Positions 23,595 through 29,618 of a stretch of DNA of 34,306 nucleotides are shown one piece after another. This DNA comes from Clostridium sp. N3C (lineage in GTDB: Bacteria > Bacillota > Clostridia > Clostridiales > Clostridiaceae). A program made the position numbers and the translations under genes. Position 1 is the first letter of the stretch; each line of letters opens with the position of its first letter. The stretch is from NCBI RefSeq assembly GCF_900095445.1, contig NZ_FMJL01000026.1, positions 1 through 34,306 of the forward strand, read 5' to 3'. Below the pieces are notes generated by a model. That model saw only the letters and a program-made list of their open reading frames with translations. It was not told the DNA's origin and did no database searches.

Positions 23595-23628
23595 GGGACC
23601 TTGTTACAAAGGTCCCTATTTATTTTAT
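23595..23628 (+). terminator. Rho-independent terminator of the STAS-like gene
   Basis: GGGACCTT (23595-23602) pairs with AAGGTCCC (23609-23616) around a 6-nt loop, followed by TATTTATTTTA. Confidence 0.85.
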
Positions 23629-23719
23629 TATGTTGATTTTTTCCTCTCCCTTGTAGATAATAATATTAACTGGACTAATGTTCTGGAATTTATAATAAGT
23701 ACTCATGGAGGTTTTACAT

Positions 23720-24313
23720 ATGAAATACTCTCTGGAAAGCATTGAAGAATTACTATCTCCATTAAAGGATATGAAAGAGATAGATTTAACAGATATCCCC
23801 TGTTTGGACTTATACATGGATCAAGTTACTACCCTTTTTGATGATAGATTGTCTCCTCAGAAAAGAAACGAAGAAGATGTAGTGTTAACAAAGACAATGA
23901 TTAATAATTATGCAAAGGCAAAGATACTTCCACCTATAAAAAATAAGAAATATAATAAACAGCAAATTATTCTTTTAATACTAATCTATAACTTAAAACA
24001 GATTCTATCTTTAGAAGATATAAAATATATCTTTACTCCCATTTTAAATAAGCTTTCTGAAAATCCTTCTGAAACAGAATTTCTTGATGAACTTTATAAA
24101 AAGTTTCTTGCCGAAAAAAAGAAATTAAGCAATTTAATAGTTGATGATTTTATAAATAAGTTAAAAGACTCTGAAATTAACTCTTCAGATTCTGAAGATA
24201 ATATACTAGATTTACTTATGAAAGTATTTGTATTAGTAGGCTGTGCTAGCATTCAAAAAAGAATGGCAGAAAAAATAATAGATACATATTTTAAAAACAA
24301 AGAAAAGCCATAG
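23720..24313 (+). CDS. DUF1836 domain protein
   Basis: About 197 residues. IPCLDLYMDQVTTLF, then RNEEDVVLTKTMINNYAKAK, ILPPIKNKKYNKQQIILLIL and YNLKQILSLEDI are the DUF1836 hallmark. It resembles a winged helix-turn-helix of the MerR kind (TKTMINNY ... PP ...YNKQQI), which suggests DNA binding. Family function is unknown; it is common in Clostridium and Bacillus. I start at the ATG at 23720-23722 because GGAGG is eight bases upstream; the ATG at 23705 contains that ribosome binding site. It is flanked by terminators, so it is monocistronic. Confidence 0.85.
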   Translation: MKYSLESIEELLSPLKDMKEIDLTDIPCLDLYMDQVTTLFDDRLSPQKRNEEDVVLTKTMINNYAKAKILPPIKNKKYNKQQIILLILIYNLKQILSLEDIKYIFTPILNKLSENPSETEFLDELYKKFLAEKKKLSNLIVDDFINKLKDSEINSSDSEDNILDLLMKVFVLVGCASIQKRMAEKIIDTYFKNKEKP

Positions 24314-24330
24314 AAAATTTCTATGGCTTT
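24304..24330 (+). terminator. Hairpin overlapping the DUF1836 stop codon, probable terminator
   Basis: An 11-bp stem (24304-24314 with 24320-24330) and a 5-nt loop; the TAG stop lies inside the 5' arm. The T run is short (CTTTCGACATTT), so termination may be partial. Confidence 0.6.
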
Positions 24331-24422
24331 CGACATTTGCAAGCAAATTGATTCAAATAACTAGCATACACTTCCAGGGAGTAGTATAATATAATTACAA
24401 TAAATTCATGAGGTGTATAATT

Positions 24423-24824
24423 ATGCGACTAGTTCCTATAGAATGTGTGCGTGAAGGTTCTATACTAGCTAGAACTCTTTTCGACGATGACGGACGAATA
24501 TTACTAAAGGAAGGGGTTAAGCTAACTAGGAATATTATTAACCGAATTGCCTCTATAAAAATTTATTCGGTATATATTATAGATGAATATAGCACAAAGG
24601 AAATAGAAGATGTAATAAAACCAGAGATTAGACAGAAAGCTGTTTCAAAACTGAAAGAAACCTTTCTTAGCATAGAAAAATTTATACCTTCAGAGGACAA
24701 TGATGCAATCCAGTCAAAGACTCAATTAAATAATTTTATAAAAGAAAGGCAAGCTTTTTTTGACAATATTGTAGAAATAGCAAATAGTTTAATGGAAGAA
24801 ATATTCTCAAAAAAAACCTTCTAG
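24423..24824 (+). CDS. HD-GYP protein, N-terminal part, separated by a frameshift
   Basis: 133 residues of the N-terminal segment usual in clostridial HD-GYP proteins (MRLVPIECVREGSILARTLF, then GRILLKEGVKLT), followed by a helical linker. GAGGTG lies seven bases before the ATG at 24423. The frame ends at TAG 24822-24824 just after a run of eight A. Reading on in the -1 frame from that run gives NLLVNLVDIKSMDNYTYQHC, which joins smoothly to the HD-GYP domain that follows. The gene therefore appears to be one protein cut by a one-base change, or one completed by slippage. Whether the fragment alone is stable is unknown. Confidence 0.7.
   Translation: MRLVPIECVREGSILARTLFDDDGRILLKEGVKLTRNIINRIASIKIYSVYIIDEYSTKEIEDVIKPEIRQKAVSKLKETFLSIEKFIPSEDNDAIQSKTQLNNFIKERQAFFDNIVEIANSLMEEIFSKKTF
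24809..24816 (+). other. A8 slippery run at the HD-GYP frame break
   Basis: Eight consecutive A (24809-24816) follow TCA. In the zero frame the codons are TCA AAA AAA ACC TTC TAG. A -1 slip on A AAA AAA C gives AAC CTT CTA and restores the full HD-GYP protein. A nine-A run would do the same. Candidates are programmed or transcriptional slippage, a phase-variable switch, a true mutation or a sequencing error. Confidence 0.65.
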
Positions 24825-24847
24825 TTAATCTAGTTGATATAAAAAGC

Positions 24848-25546
24848 ATGGATAATTATACCTATCAACATTGCGTAAATGTGGCTGTACTTTCCCTTAT
24901 ATTAAGAATCAACTTAGGTCTTAATAAAATTGAGCTGAGGGATTTATGTATAGGAGCTTTAATTCATGATATAGGAAAAATTCTTACTCCAAAATCTATA
25001 TTACTAAAAGAAAGCGATCTTACAGATTCAGAGTTTGCAATAATGAAAGAACATACAATAAAGGGCTTTGAGTATGCAAAAAATATTCCAGAAATTTCTG
25101 CCATAGTAAGAACAATTATTCTTGAACATCATGAAAGATACGATGGTACTGGTTATCCTAATGGAAAAAAGGCCGAAGAGATTCATAAGTTTAGTAGAAT
25201 TGTATCAATTGCAGATGTATATGATGCACTAACTTCTGATAGACCTTACCGAAGAGCTTTAAGTCCCAGTGAAGCACTAGAATATATAATGGCCGGCGGA
25301 GATAGTCAATTTGATTTCGATATGGTAAAAACCTTCGCTCATCTTATAGTTCCTTATCCAGAAGGAACTTTAGTGGCTCTTAGCACTGGAGAATATGGAA
25401 TAGTAGAAGAGGTTTGTCACAATTATCCTTTACGACCTAAAGTTAAAATTATAAAAAGTAAGGCTCCAGAAAAAATTAACACCACAATAAATTTGATTGA
25501 GTGTATGGATATTGTAATAAAAGATTATGTTTACAATATAGAATAA
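24848..25546 (+). CDS. HD-GYP domain cyclic-di-GMP phosphodiesterase, C-terminal part
   Basis: 232 residues from an ATG at 24848. The HD pair is H40-D41 (LIHDIGK) and the HD-GYP signature is HHERYDGTGYP (94-104), so the c-di-GMP-hydrolysing site is complete. A C-terminal ~70-residue tail (ALSTGEYGIVEEV...) follows, similar to the small beta domain found behind clostridial HD-GYP domains. The ATG has no convincing ribosome binding site, and in-frame sequence continues upstream to the A8 run, so this is most likely the second half of the gene that begins at 24423. A terminator follows the stop. The enzyme, if made, would lower c-di-GMP and favour motility over attachment. Confidence 0.8.
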   Translation: MDNYTYQHCVNVAVLSLILRINLGLNKIELRDLCIGALIHDIGKILTPKSILLKESDLTDSEFAIMKEHTIKGFEYAKNIPEISAIVRTIILEHHERYDGTGYPNGKKAEEIHKFSRIVSIADVYDALTSDRPYRRALSPSEALEYIMAGGDSQFDFDMVKTFAHLIVPYPEGTLVALSTGEYGIVEEVCHNYPLRPKVKIIKSKAPEKINTTINLIECMDIVIKDYVYNIE

Positions 25547-25550
25547 AAGA

Positions 25551-25600
25551 AAGACCTAATTTCTAATTAGTTATTTGTCAGAAATTGGGTCTTTTATATT
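25551..25600. terminator. Bidirectional rho-independent terminator
   Basis: A 14-bp stem with one G-U pair (25551-25564 with 25580-25593), 15-nt loop, and T-rich sequence on both strands. It lies between the convergent HD-GYP and YciI-like genes. Confidence 0.88.
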
Positions 25601-25605
25601 TTTAC

Positions 25606-25863
25606 TTATAATGATATTACATCTCCATAATATATTTCATATTTATAAATGTCGCTATTAATAAAAGGATTATTGTTTGCAATATAATCCGCTTCTTCTA
25701 AATCTCTGGCTCTAAAAATCATTGTCCCTCCATTTTTATTAAGGGTTCCCGCACAAAATAAGAACTTATGGAAATTACTTTTATCCATTGACACAGCATA
25801 CTCTTTATCTTTCTTTGGCGCCTTATAATTGATTTTTACAAATAAACCATCTTTCTTTGTCAT
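25606..25863 (-). CDS. YciI-like small protein
   Basis: About 85 residues. The C-terminal half (GGTMIFRARDLEEADYIANNNPFINSDIYKYEI) has the YciI pattern: a ferredoxin-like alpha/beta fold with ...EEA..IA..DPF..... at the helix. YciI proteins are small, often dimeric, of mostly unknown function. The usual His-Asp pair of the proposed active site is only partly recognisable here. The ATG at 25861-25863 is preceded by GGAAGG at eight bases; a GTG nine bases upstream overlaps that site. Its promoter carries a LexA-type box in the spacer, so it is likely induced by DNA damage. Confidence 0.75.
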   Translation of the reverse strand: MTKKDGLFVKINYKAPKKDKEYAVSMDKSNFHKFLFCAGTLNKNGGTMIFRARDLEEADYIANNNPFINSDIYKYEIYYGDVISL

Positions 25864-25893
25864 GTTTTCCACCTTCCAACCTTTCCTGTTTAT

Positions 25894-25922
25894 AGTTTAT
25901 CGAACATTTGTTCTATAGTCAA
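25894..25922 (-). promoter_or_regulatory. Promoter of the YciI-like gene
   Basis: On the minus strand TTGACT (25917-25922), a 17-base spacer and TAAACT (25894-25899). The spacer contains the LexA-type box. Confidence 0.65.
25901..25914 (-). promoter_or_regulatory. LexA (SOS) box inside the promoter spacer
   Basis: The plus-strand word CGAACATTTGTTCT fits the Gram-positive LexA/DinR pattern GAAC-N4-GTTC exactly, with the flanking C and T near the Bacillus consensus. It lies wholly between the -35 and -10 boxes, so bound LexA would block RNA polymerase. Confidence 0.65.
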
Positions 25923-26000
25923 TACTTTTTTTCATTTTGTCTAATAAAATTCTCTTTCACTTTATTAATATTATCCATTCTTCTAATTTATAACTAAAAT

Positions 26001-26009
26001 TGCTATAAT
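26001..26009 (+). promoter_or_regulatory. Extended -10 promoter of the SGNH hydrolase gene
   Basis: TGC followed by a perfect TATAAT (26004-26009) is an extended -10 element; the -35 region is weak (TTCTAA, 25981-25986). Confidence 0.5.
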
Positions 26010-26012
26010 GTA

Positions 26013-26039
26013 TTAGCCAATATTTTAGGCTAAATTTTT
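26013..26039 (+). terminator. Small hairpin with T run in the SGNH leader, possible attenuator
   Basis: TTAGCC (26013-26018) pairs with GGCTAA (26028-26033), 9-nt loop, followed by TTTTT (26035-26039). It lies between the predicted promoter and the start codon. The stem is short, so efficiency is doubtful. Confidence 0.35.
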
Positions 26040-26081
26040 CAGTTATTTTTCATTGAAATAAATTATTAGGAAGGTGATTAC

Positions 26082-26654
26082 TTGAAAATAATCTGTGCCG
26101 GAGATAGCTTAACTTATGGCTACGGGGTAAGAGAAAATGAATGTTGGGTAAGCCTATTGCAAGCTAATAGTAGCCATGAAATTATTAATAAAGGTGTAAA
26201 TGGAGATACTACCTCTTCCTTACTTAATCGTTCCTATGAGGATATTTTATCTTTGAAACCCTGTTATGCAATTATCATGTGTGGAACAAACGATTTTTTG
26301 ATGGGATCTTCCCTAAATAGAACCTTTGATAATATAAAACTATTATATGAAGAAATGATAAATAGCTCTATTAAAGTAATACTAATGACTCCCCCTCCTG
26401 TTTTTTCAGACTTTGCAAAGGAACGTTGGAGTAGTTTTATTGATTATACTAAAGTAAATTTAAAAATAAAGGAATTAGGAGAGCTTATTAAAGATTTTAG
26501 TATTGCCAATGACATTAAAAGTATAAATTTATTCAAATTTTTTGAGAAGTACCAGAATGAATTTAATAATCTATTTTCAGATGGAATTCATCTAACTGCT
26601 AAAGGCCATCTTCTTATTTATAATAACCTAGAAAATTTAAAACTATTGCATTAA
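26082..26654 (+). CDS. SGNH/GDSL-family hydrolase
   Basis: 190 residues, no signal peptide. The four SGNH blocks are present: S9 in CAGDSLTYGYG, G38-N40 in GVNGD, N70 in MCGTND, and the catalytic D167-H170 in SDGIHLTAKGH. It is related to the TesA/arylesterase group of lipases and thioesterases. Substrate cannot be told from sequence; cytoplasmic location suggests an acyl-ester or thioester of a small molecule. The start is TTG at 26082, with AAGGTGA four bases upstream. Ends in a strong terminator shared with the next convergent gene. Confidence 0.88.
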   Translation: MKIICAGDSLTYGYGVRENECWVSLLQANSSHEIINKGVNGDTTSSLLNRSYEDILSLKPCYAIIMCGTNDFLMGSSLNRTFDNIKLLYEEMINSSIKVILMTPPPVFSDFAKERWSSFIDYTKVNLKIKELGELIKDFSIANDIKSINLFKFFEKYQNEFNNLFSDGIHLTAKGHLLIYNNLENLKLLH

Positions 26655-26655
26655 T

Positions 26656-26700
26656 AAAAAGAAAAAGTAAATCCCTAAAAAGAATTTACTTTTTCTTTTT
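26656..26700. terminator. Bidirectional rho-independent terminator
   Basis: A 17-bp stem (26656-26672 with 26684-26700) with an 11-nt loop, A/T-rich at its foot so that a T run results in both directions. Lies between the convergent SGNH and DUF1292 genes. Confidence 0.88.
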
Positions 26701-26719
26701 AAATTTGTGATTGTAAAAT

Positions 26720-26953
26720 CTAACTATTGGCCACTAATTCATTATACTTCTTTAAAACCGCATCAAATTCCTTACCAGCACCAACAGATTCATATTCTTC
26801 AAACTTTCCCTTCACTGTTACCCTGTAAGCGTAAGCCAAATTTGAATCCTCTGGCGCTACTATAACATAGTGCTTATTAGCTATATCTATTCTCTCCAAA
26901 ATTTCAAGTTTTTCTTGTTTTCCATTGTCCATGGTAACTGTTATATACTTCAC
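26720..26953 (-). CDS. DUF1292 family protein
   Basis: A small acidic protein of about 77 residues with the DUF1292 pattern (a negatively charged beta-rich protein: ITVTMDNGKQEKLEILERIDIANKHYVIVAPEDSN, then EEYESVGAGKEFDAVLKKYNEL). Members are common in Firmicutes, and their role is unknown. I start at GTG 26951-26953 since GGGAGG lies seven bases upstream; the frame also has two ATG codons just upstream, which overlap that site. It is followed by a shared terminator. A neighbouring SASP gene is read in the same direction upstream. Confidence 0.8.
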   Translation of the reverse strand: MKYITVTMDNGKQEKLEILERIDIANKHYVIVAPEDSNLAYAYRVTVKGKFEEYESVGAGKEFDAVLKKYNELVANS

Positions 26954-26986
26954 GGGAAAACCTCCCATCATTTTTTATTTATTAAA

Positions 26987-27009
26987 GAGGGAACTATTTG
27001 TTCCCCCTC
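26987..27009 (-). terminator. Hairpin after the SASP gene, probable terminator
   Basis: GAGGGAAC (26987-26994) pairs with GTTCCCCCTC (27000-27009) with two bulged C. On the minus strand it leads into TTTAATAAA, a weak U run. It separates the SASP and DUF1292 genes. Confidence 0.5.
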
Positions 27010-27017
27010 ATTAGAAA

Positions 27018-27215
27018 CTATAATCTGCTTTCAAAATCCTGAACCATTCTTCTAACCATTTCTCCGCCAACATATCCATTTTGTCTAGATGTTAACTCAC
27101 CTTTGTCAATTTCATCGTAATTAGAGATACCGAGTTCACTAGCAATTTCCACCTTAAATCTGTCTAGCCCTGCTCTTGCTGATGGTACTAAAACTCTATT
27201 ATTTTTACTTGCCAT
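27018..27215 (-). CDS. Alpha/beta-type small acid-soluble spore protein (SASP)
   Basis: 65 residues. Two conserved blocks define the family: RFKVEIASELGI, with the GPR protease site between Glu and Ile-Ala, and DKGELTSRQNGYVGGEMVRRMV. It coats and protects DNA in the dormant spore core and is broken down to amino acids on germination. AAAGGAGGAATCGAGA precedes the ATG with good spacing. Expression is expected late in sporulation in the forespore under sigma G; I could not confirm a sigma G promoter. It is the clearest mark that the organism forms spores. Confidence 0.95.
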   Translation of the reverse strand: MASKNNRVLVPSARAGLDRFKVEIASELGISNYDEIDKGELTSRQNGYVGGEMVRRMVQDFESRL

Positions 27216-27368
27216 TCTCGATTCCTCCTTTTACTTTCTTTTTGCAAACCTTAATTTCTGTTTGCATTATTATTTTGTGCAATAGGCTATATAATAACCT
27301 ATAAAATTTTGTCCAAGCAGACCACAAAGTATCTTGAATGGCTAGCTTTAGCAAAGAGGACTCATTTT

Positions 27369-27776
27369 TTAAGTTGTTATGTACACCCGATCTAAGGTGG
27401 AATGTATCTTTTCAAACAGCAAACCAACACAGCACCATACTGGGAAGTAATCCAGCCTAATAACTCCGTTCAATGATAATGGATTACCACTATAATCCCA
27501 TGGACAGCATCCTATTAAATATCTAAGGAATATACCACTTACATACTCTGTTAATAAAATTAAAATACCATATACACCTCCTCTTAAAATAAATGGCATA
27601 TTCCTTAACTTTGTTTGAATTGGCTCAAGAAAAACTGCAGATCCATAAATAGGAAACATCCATATATAAGTTGTTCCAGATAATTTGATGTCTCCATTTA
27701 GAAGAGCTCCAAGTCCAGTCCAGATTACTTCCATACATAATCCAACAAATCCGTAAAAAATAAATCTTTTAAACAT
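27369..27776 (-). CDS. CmpB-like putative ABC-type membrane protein (PF06541-type)
   Basis: About 135 residues with four hydrophobic helices. GLCMEVIWTGLGALLNG, WMFPIYGSAVFLEPI, then RGGVYGILILLTEYVSGIFLR, CCPWDYSG and RLDYFPVWCCVGLLFEKI match the PF06541 'putative ABC-transporter type IV' (CmpB) family, whose function is not known. The frame starts with a TTG at 27798-27800 and then an ATG at 27774-27776. Neither has a clear ribosome binding site, so the start is uncertain. Divergent from the membrane 4Fe-4S gene. Confidence 0.75.
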   Translation of the reverse strand: MFKRFIFYGFVGLCMEVIWTGLGALLNGDIKLSGTTYIWMFPIYGSAVFLEPIQTKLRNMPFILRGGVYGILILLTEYVSGIFLRYLIGCCPWDYSGNPLSLNGVIRLDYFPVWCCVGLLFEKIHSTLDRVYITT

Positions 27777-27843
27777 AAAAATATTATTTGTTTTTTTCAA
27801 ATATATATACTATGTGGAATAAAATCTTATTTAGGTGTTGCTT

Positions 27844-28482
27844 ATGAAAAGATTTAAGATTATATGGAAAAAATTTTCTTTTTTGATTCTTTTTTTCTTA
27901 TTAATTATAAGTATCTTCAATCCAATATGGGCTATTTCCGCTTCTCTTTGCATGATATGTCCCCTTATAATTTCCTTTTTTAAGGGCCGGTATTGGTGTG
28001 GTAATTTATGTCCAAGAGGCAGCTTCTATGATAATATTCTGGCTAAAGTTAGTAATCATAAATCTGTACCCTGGCTATTAAGATCAAAACTTTTTAGATA
28101 TCCTATGGTTGTTCTTATGCTATCTATATTTTTTAAGGGTATTGTACATAGTAATGGGGACTTAAAAAAAATAGGTTTAGTCTTTTATAGAATGATTGCT
28201 TTGACAAGCTTCCTAGGAATCATTCTAGCTTTTGCTTTTAACGAAAGAAGCTGGTGCAATTTTTGTCCCATGGGGACATTATCCAGCCTAATATGTCAAT
28301 TAAATAATAATAGAAGCAGCTTAAAGGTTCACAATAACTGTGTTTCCTGCAAGTTTTGCGCAAAAATATGCCCTATGAGTATTAGCCCTTACCGCTTTAA
28401 AGGTTGCAACTTAACCCATCCTGACTGCATACAGTGCGATAGATGCATGAAAATCTGTCCTAAAAATTCTATTAAAGAATAG
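27844..28482 (+). CDS. Membrane-bound 4Fe-4S protein (NapH/CcoG-like)
   Basis: 212 residues. About four membrane helices in the first 150 residues carry two conserved cysteine-proline motifs, CGNLCPRGSF (C52, C56) and WCNFCPMGTL (C138, C141), as in NapH/NosR/CcoG membrane proteins. The C-terminal part has two full bacterial ferredoxin motifs, CX2CX2CX3CP at C166-C176 and C195-C205, so two [4Fe-4S] clusters on the cytoplasmic side. It probably passes electrons between quinol or a membrane donor and an unknown partner; no reductase gene is adjacent. I start at ATG 27844 with AGGTG six bases upstream; upstream GTG and TTG codons are unsupported. Confidence 0.85.
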   Translation: MKRFKIIWKKFSFLILFFLLIISIFNPIWAISASLCMICPLIISFFKGRYWCGNLCPRGSFYDNILAKVSNHKSVPWLLRSKLFRYPMVVLMLSIFFKGIVHSNGDLKKIGLVFYRMIALTSFLGIILAFAFNERSWCNFCPMGTLSSLICQLNNNRSSLKVHNNCVSCKFCAKICPMSISPYRFKGCNLTHPDCIQCDRCMKICPKNSIKE

Positions 28483-28492
28483 TTAAAAAGCA

Positions 28493-28518
28493 AAATGGAG
28501 GCCCTTAGGTCTCCATTT
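28493..28518. terminator. Hairpin terminator between the 4Fe-4S and dcd genes
   Basis: An 11-bp stem with one G-U pair (28493-28503 with 28508-28518), 4-nt loop. T-rich on the minus strand after the stem (CATTTTGCTTTTTAAC), so it mainly ends dcd; it could also stop the plus-strand gene. Confidence 0.75.
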
Positions 28519-28542
28519 ATGTAATATAAAAAAGTTTAAATA

Positions 28543-29061
28543 CTATTCAAAATCCTTATATAGTAAGCTAGGTTGAACTCCTGTATTTCCTTGATATTTA
28601 CCGCTTTTGTATTCATAATATTCACCATGAATATCATGATAGTAGATCTGACAGATCTCCACATTAGGATATATTCTTATTGGTTGAACACAAAAGATTT
28701 CTAAAGTCCAATAACCTTTAAAACCTACATCTCCAAAACCGGCAGTAACATGTATAAATAGTCCCAATCTGCCTATGGAGGAACGACCTTCTAACATAGG
28801 TATAAAGTTCTTTGTAGCTGTATATTCAACAGTTCTACCTAGATAAAGCCTTCCAGGCTCCAGCAATAAACCTTCTTCAGGTATGGTTATAGTCTTATAT
28901 TTATTAGGTTTTTTCATATCTAAAACCTCTTCTTCATAAACAAGCAACTCATTATGCAATCTTAAATTATAACTGTTGGGATTTAATTGATTCTCATTAA
29001 AAGGTTCTATTATTATATCTTTCCCAATATTTTTAGCTATTTCTCTTCCTGATAATATCAT
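28543..29061 (-). CDS. dcd: dCTP deaminase
   Basis: 172 residues, full length. Deaminates dCTP to dUTP, the first step towards dUMP and dTMP. Conserved blocks: MILSGREI, NPNSYNLRL, MLEGRSSIGRLGLFIHVTAGFGD and GYWTLEI, with the catalytic Glu in TLE, and YQGNTGVQPS at the C-terminus. The sequence alone does not settle whether it is monofunctional or the bifunctional deaminase-dUTPase type. GAGGTG is seven bases before the ATG. A 16-base palindrome (29093-29108, TTTAACT-TT-AGTTAAA) lies about 30 bases upstream of the start and could be an operator. Single-gene unit. Confidence 0.93.
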   Translation of the reverse strand: MILSGREIAKNIGKDIIIEPFNENQLNPNSYNLRLHNELLVYEEEVLDMKKPNKYKTITIPEEGLLLEPGRLYLGRTVEYTATKNFIPMLEGRSSIGRLGLFIHVTAGFGDVGFKGYWTLEIFCVQPIRIYPNVEICQIYYHDIHGEYYEYKSGKYQGNTGVQPSLLYKDFE

Positions 29062-29216
29062 CTTGCAACACCTCTTAATCCTTTTATGAATGTTTAACTT
29101 TAGTTAAAGCAAAAAAACATATATTGTATTAACCTTACACTTAATTTTAAAGCCTCAATATATTTAGATTATAAACTAAGTAAAATGTGATTACAATTGT
29201 CCCTTATATAGACAAA

Positions 29217-29251
29217 AGGCTTTTGCTCTAGTATTTCTAGGGCAAAAGCCT
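29217..29251. terminator. Rho-independent terminator after the pepF operon
   Basis: A 15-bp stem with one G-U pair (29217-29231 with 29237-29251) and a 5-nt loop. Strong T run on the plus strand and a shorter TTTT on the minus strand. Located just past the stop of the YqfO-like gene. Confidence 0.75.
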
Positions 29252-29255
29252 CTTT

Positions 29256-29606
29256 TTAATCTAGTAAATCCTTTATTCCAACGCCATTAATAATAGGCAA
29301 TACATTAATAACCGGAGTTTCATAAGGATGAACTTTAAGTATAGTTTGCATTGTTTCTTTAGCCAATTCTCTTCTAGAAGAAAACTCTACCTTACACTCC
29401 TCAGCCTGGCATAGCTCTCCTACCCTTCCATTAAAGGGATCTGCTCCTTCTAAAGGTCGCCAGTATCCTGTAACCTTAGTAACAGACATACAGCTATCAT
29501 AATTACCTCCAATGGTGAGAGCTCCAATTTCATTTAAAGCCTGCCGAAGTTTATCTACATACTCTTCTGGTATAAAAACCTCAAATTTAACAAATTGGAA
29601 ATCCAC
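29256..29606 (-). CDS. YqfO/NIF3 C-terminal-like (CutA-fold) protein
   Basis: 116 residues. The pattern FIPEEYVDKLRQALNEIGA, GGNYDSCMSVTKVTGYWRP and HPYETPVINVLPI matches the insert domain of NIF3/YqfO proteins, here standing alone. It is often mis-named a cytochrome c biogenesis protein in databases. GTG start with GGGTGA upstream. It follows the oligoendopeptidase gene by only 12 bases on the same strand, so the two probably form an operon. Function unknown; the stand-alone domain may bind a small ligand or metal. Confidence 0.8.
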   Translation of the reverse strand: MDFQFVKFEVFIPEEYVDKLRQALNEIGALTIGGNYDSCMSVTKVTGYWRPLEGADPFNGRVGELCQAEECKVEFSSRRELAKETMQTILKVHPYETPVINVLPIINGVGIKDLLD

Positions 29607-29618
29607 AAACTATCACCC

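Noticed and set aside
25606..25863. YciI-like gene as part of a toxin-antitoxin pair
   Set aside because: No partner gene is adjacent; the gene stands alone behind an SOS-type promoter.
29217..29251. Terminator implying a plus-strand gene in 29062-29216
   Set aside because: No open frame is present there; the hairpin is placed to end the minus-strand YqfO-like gene.
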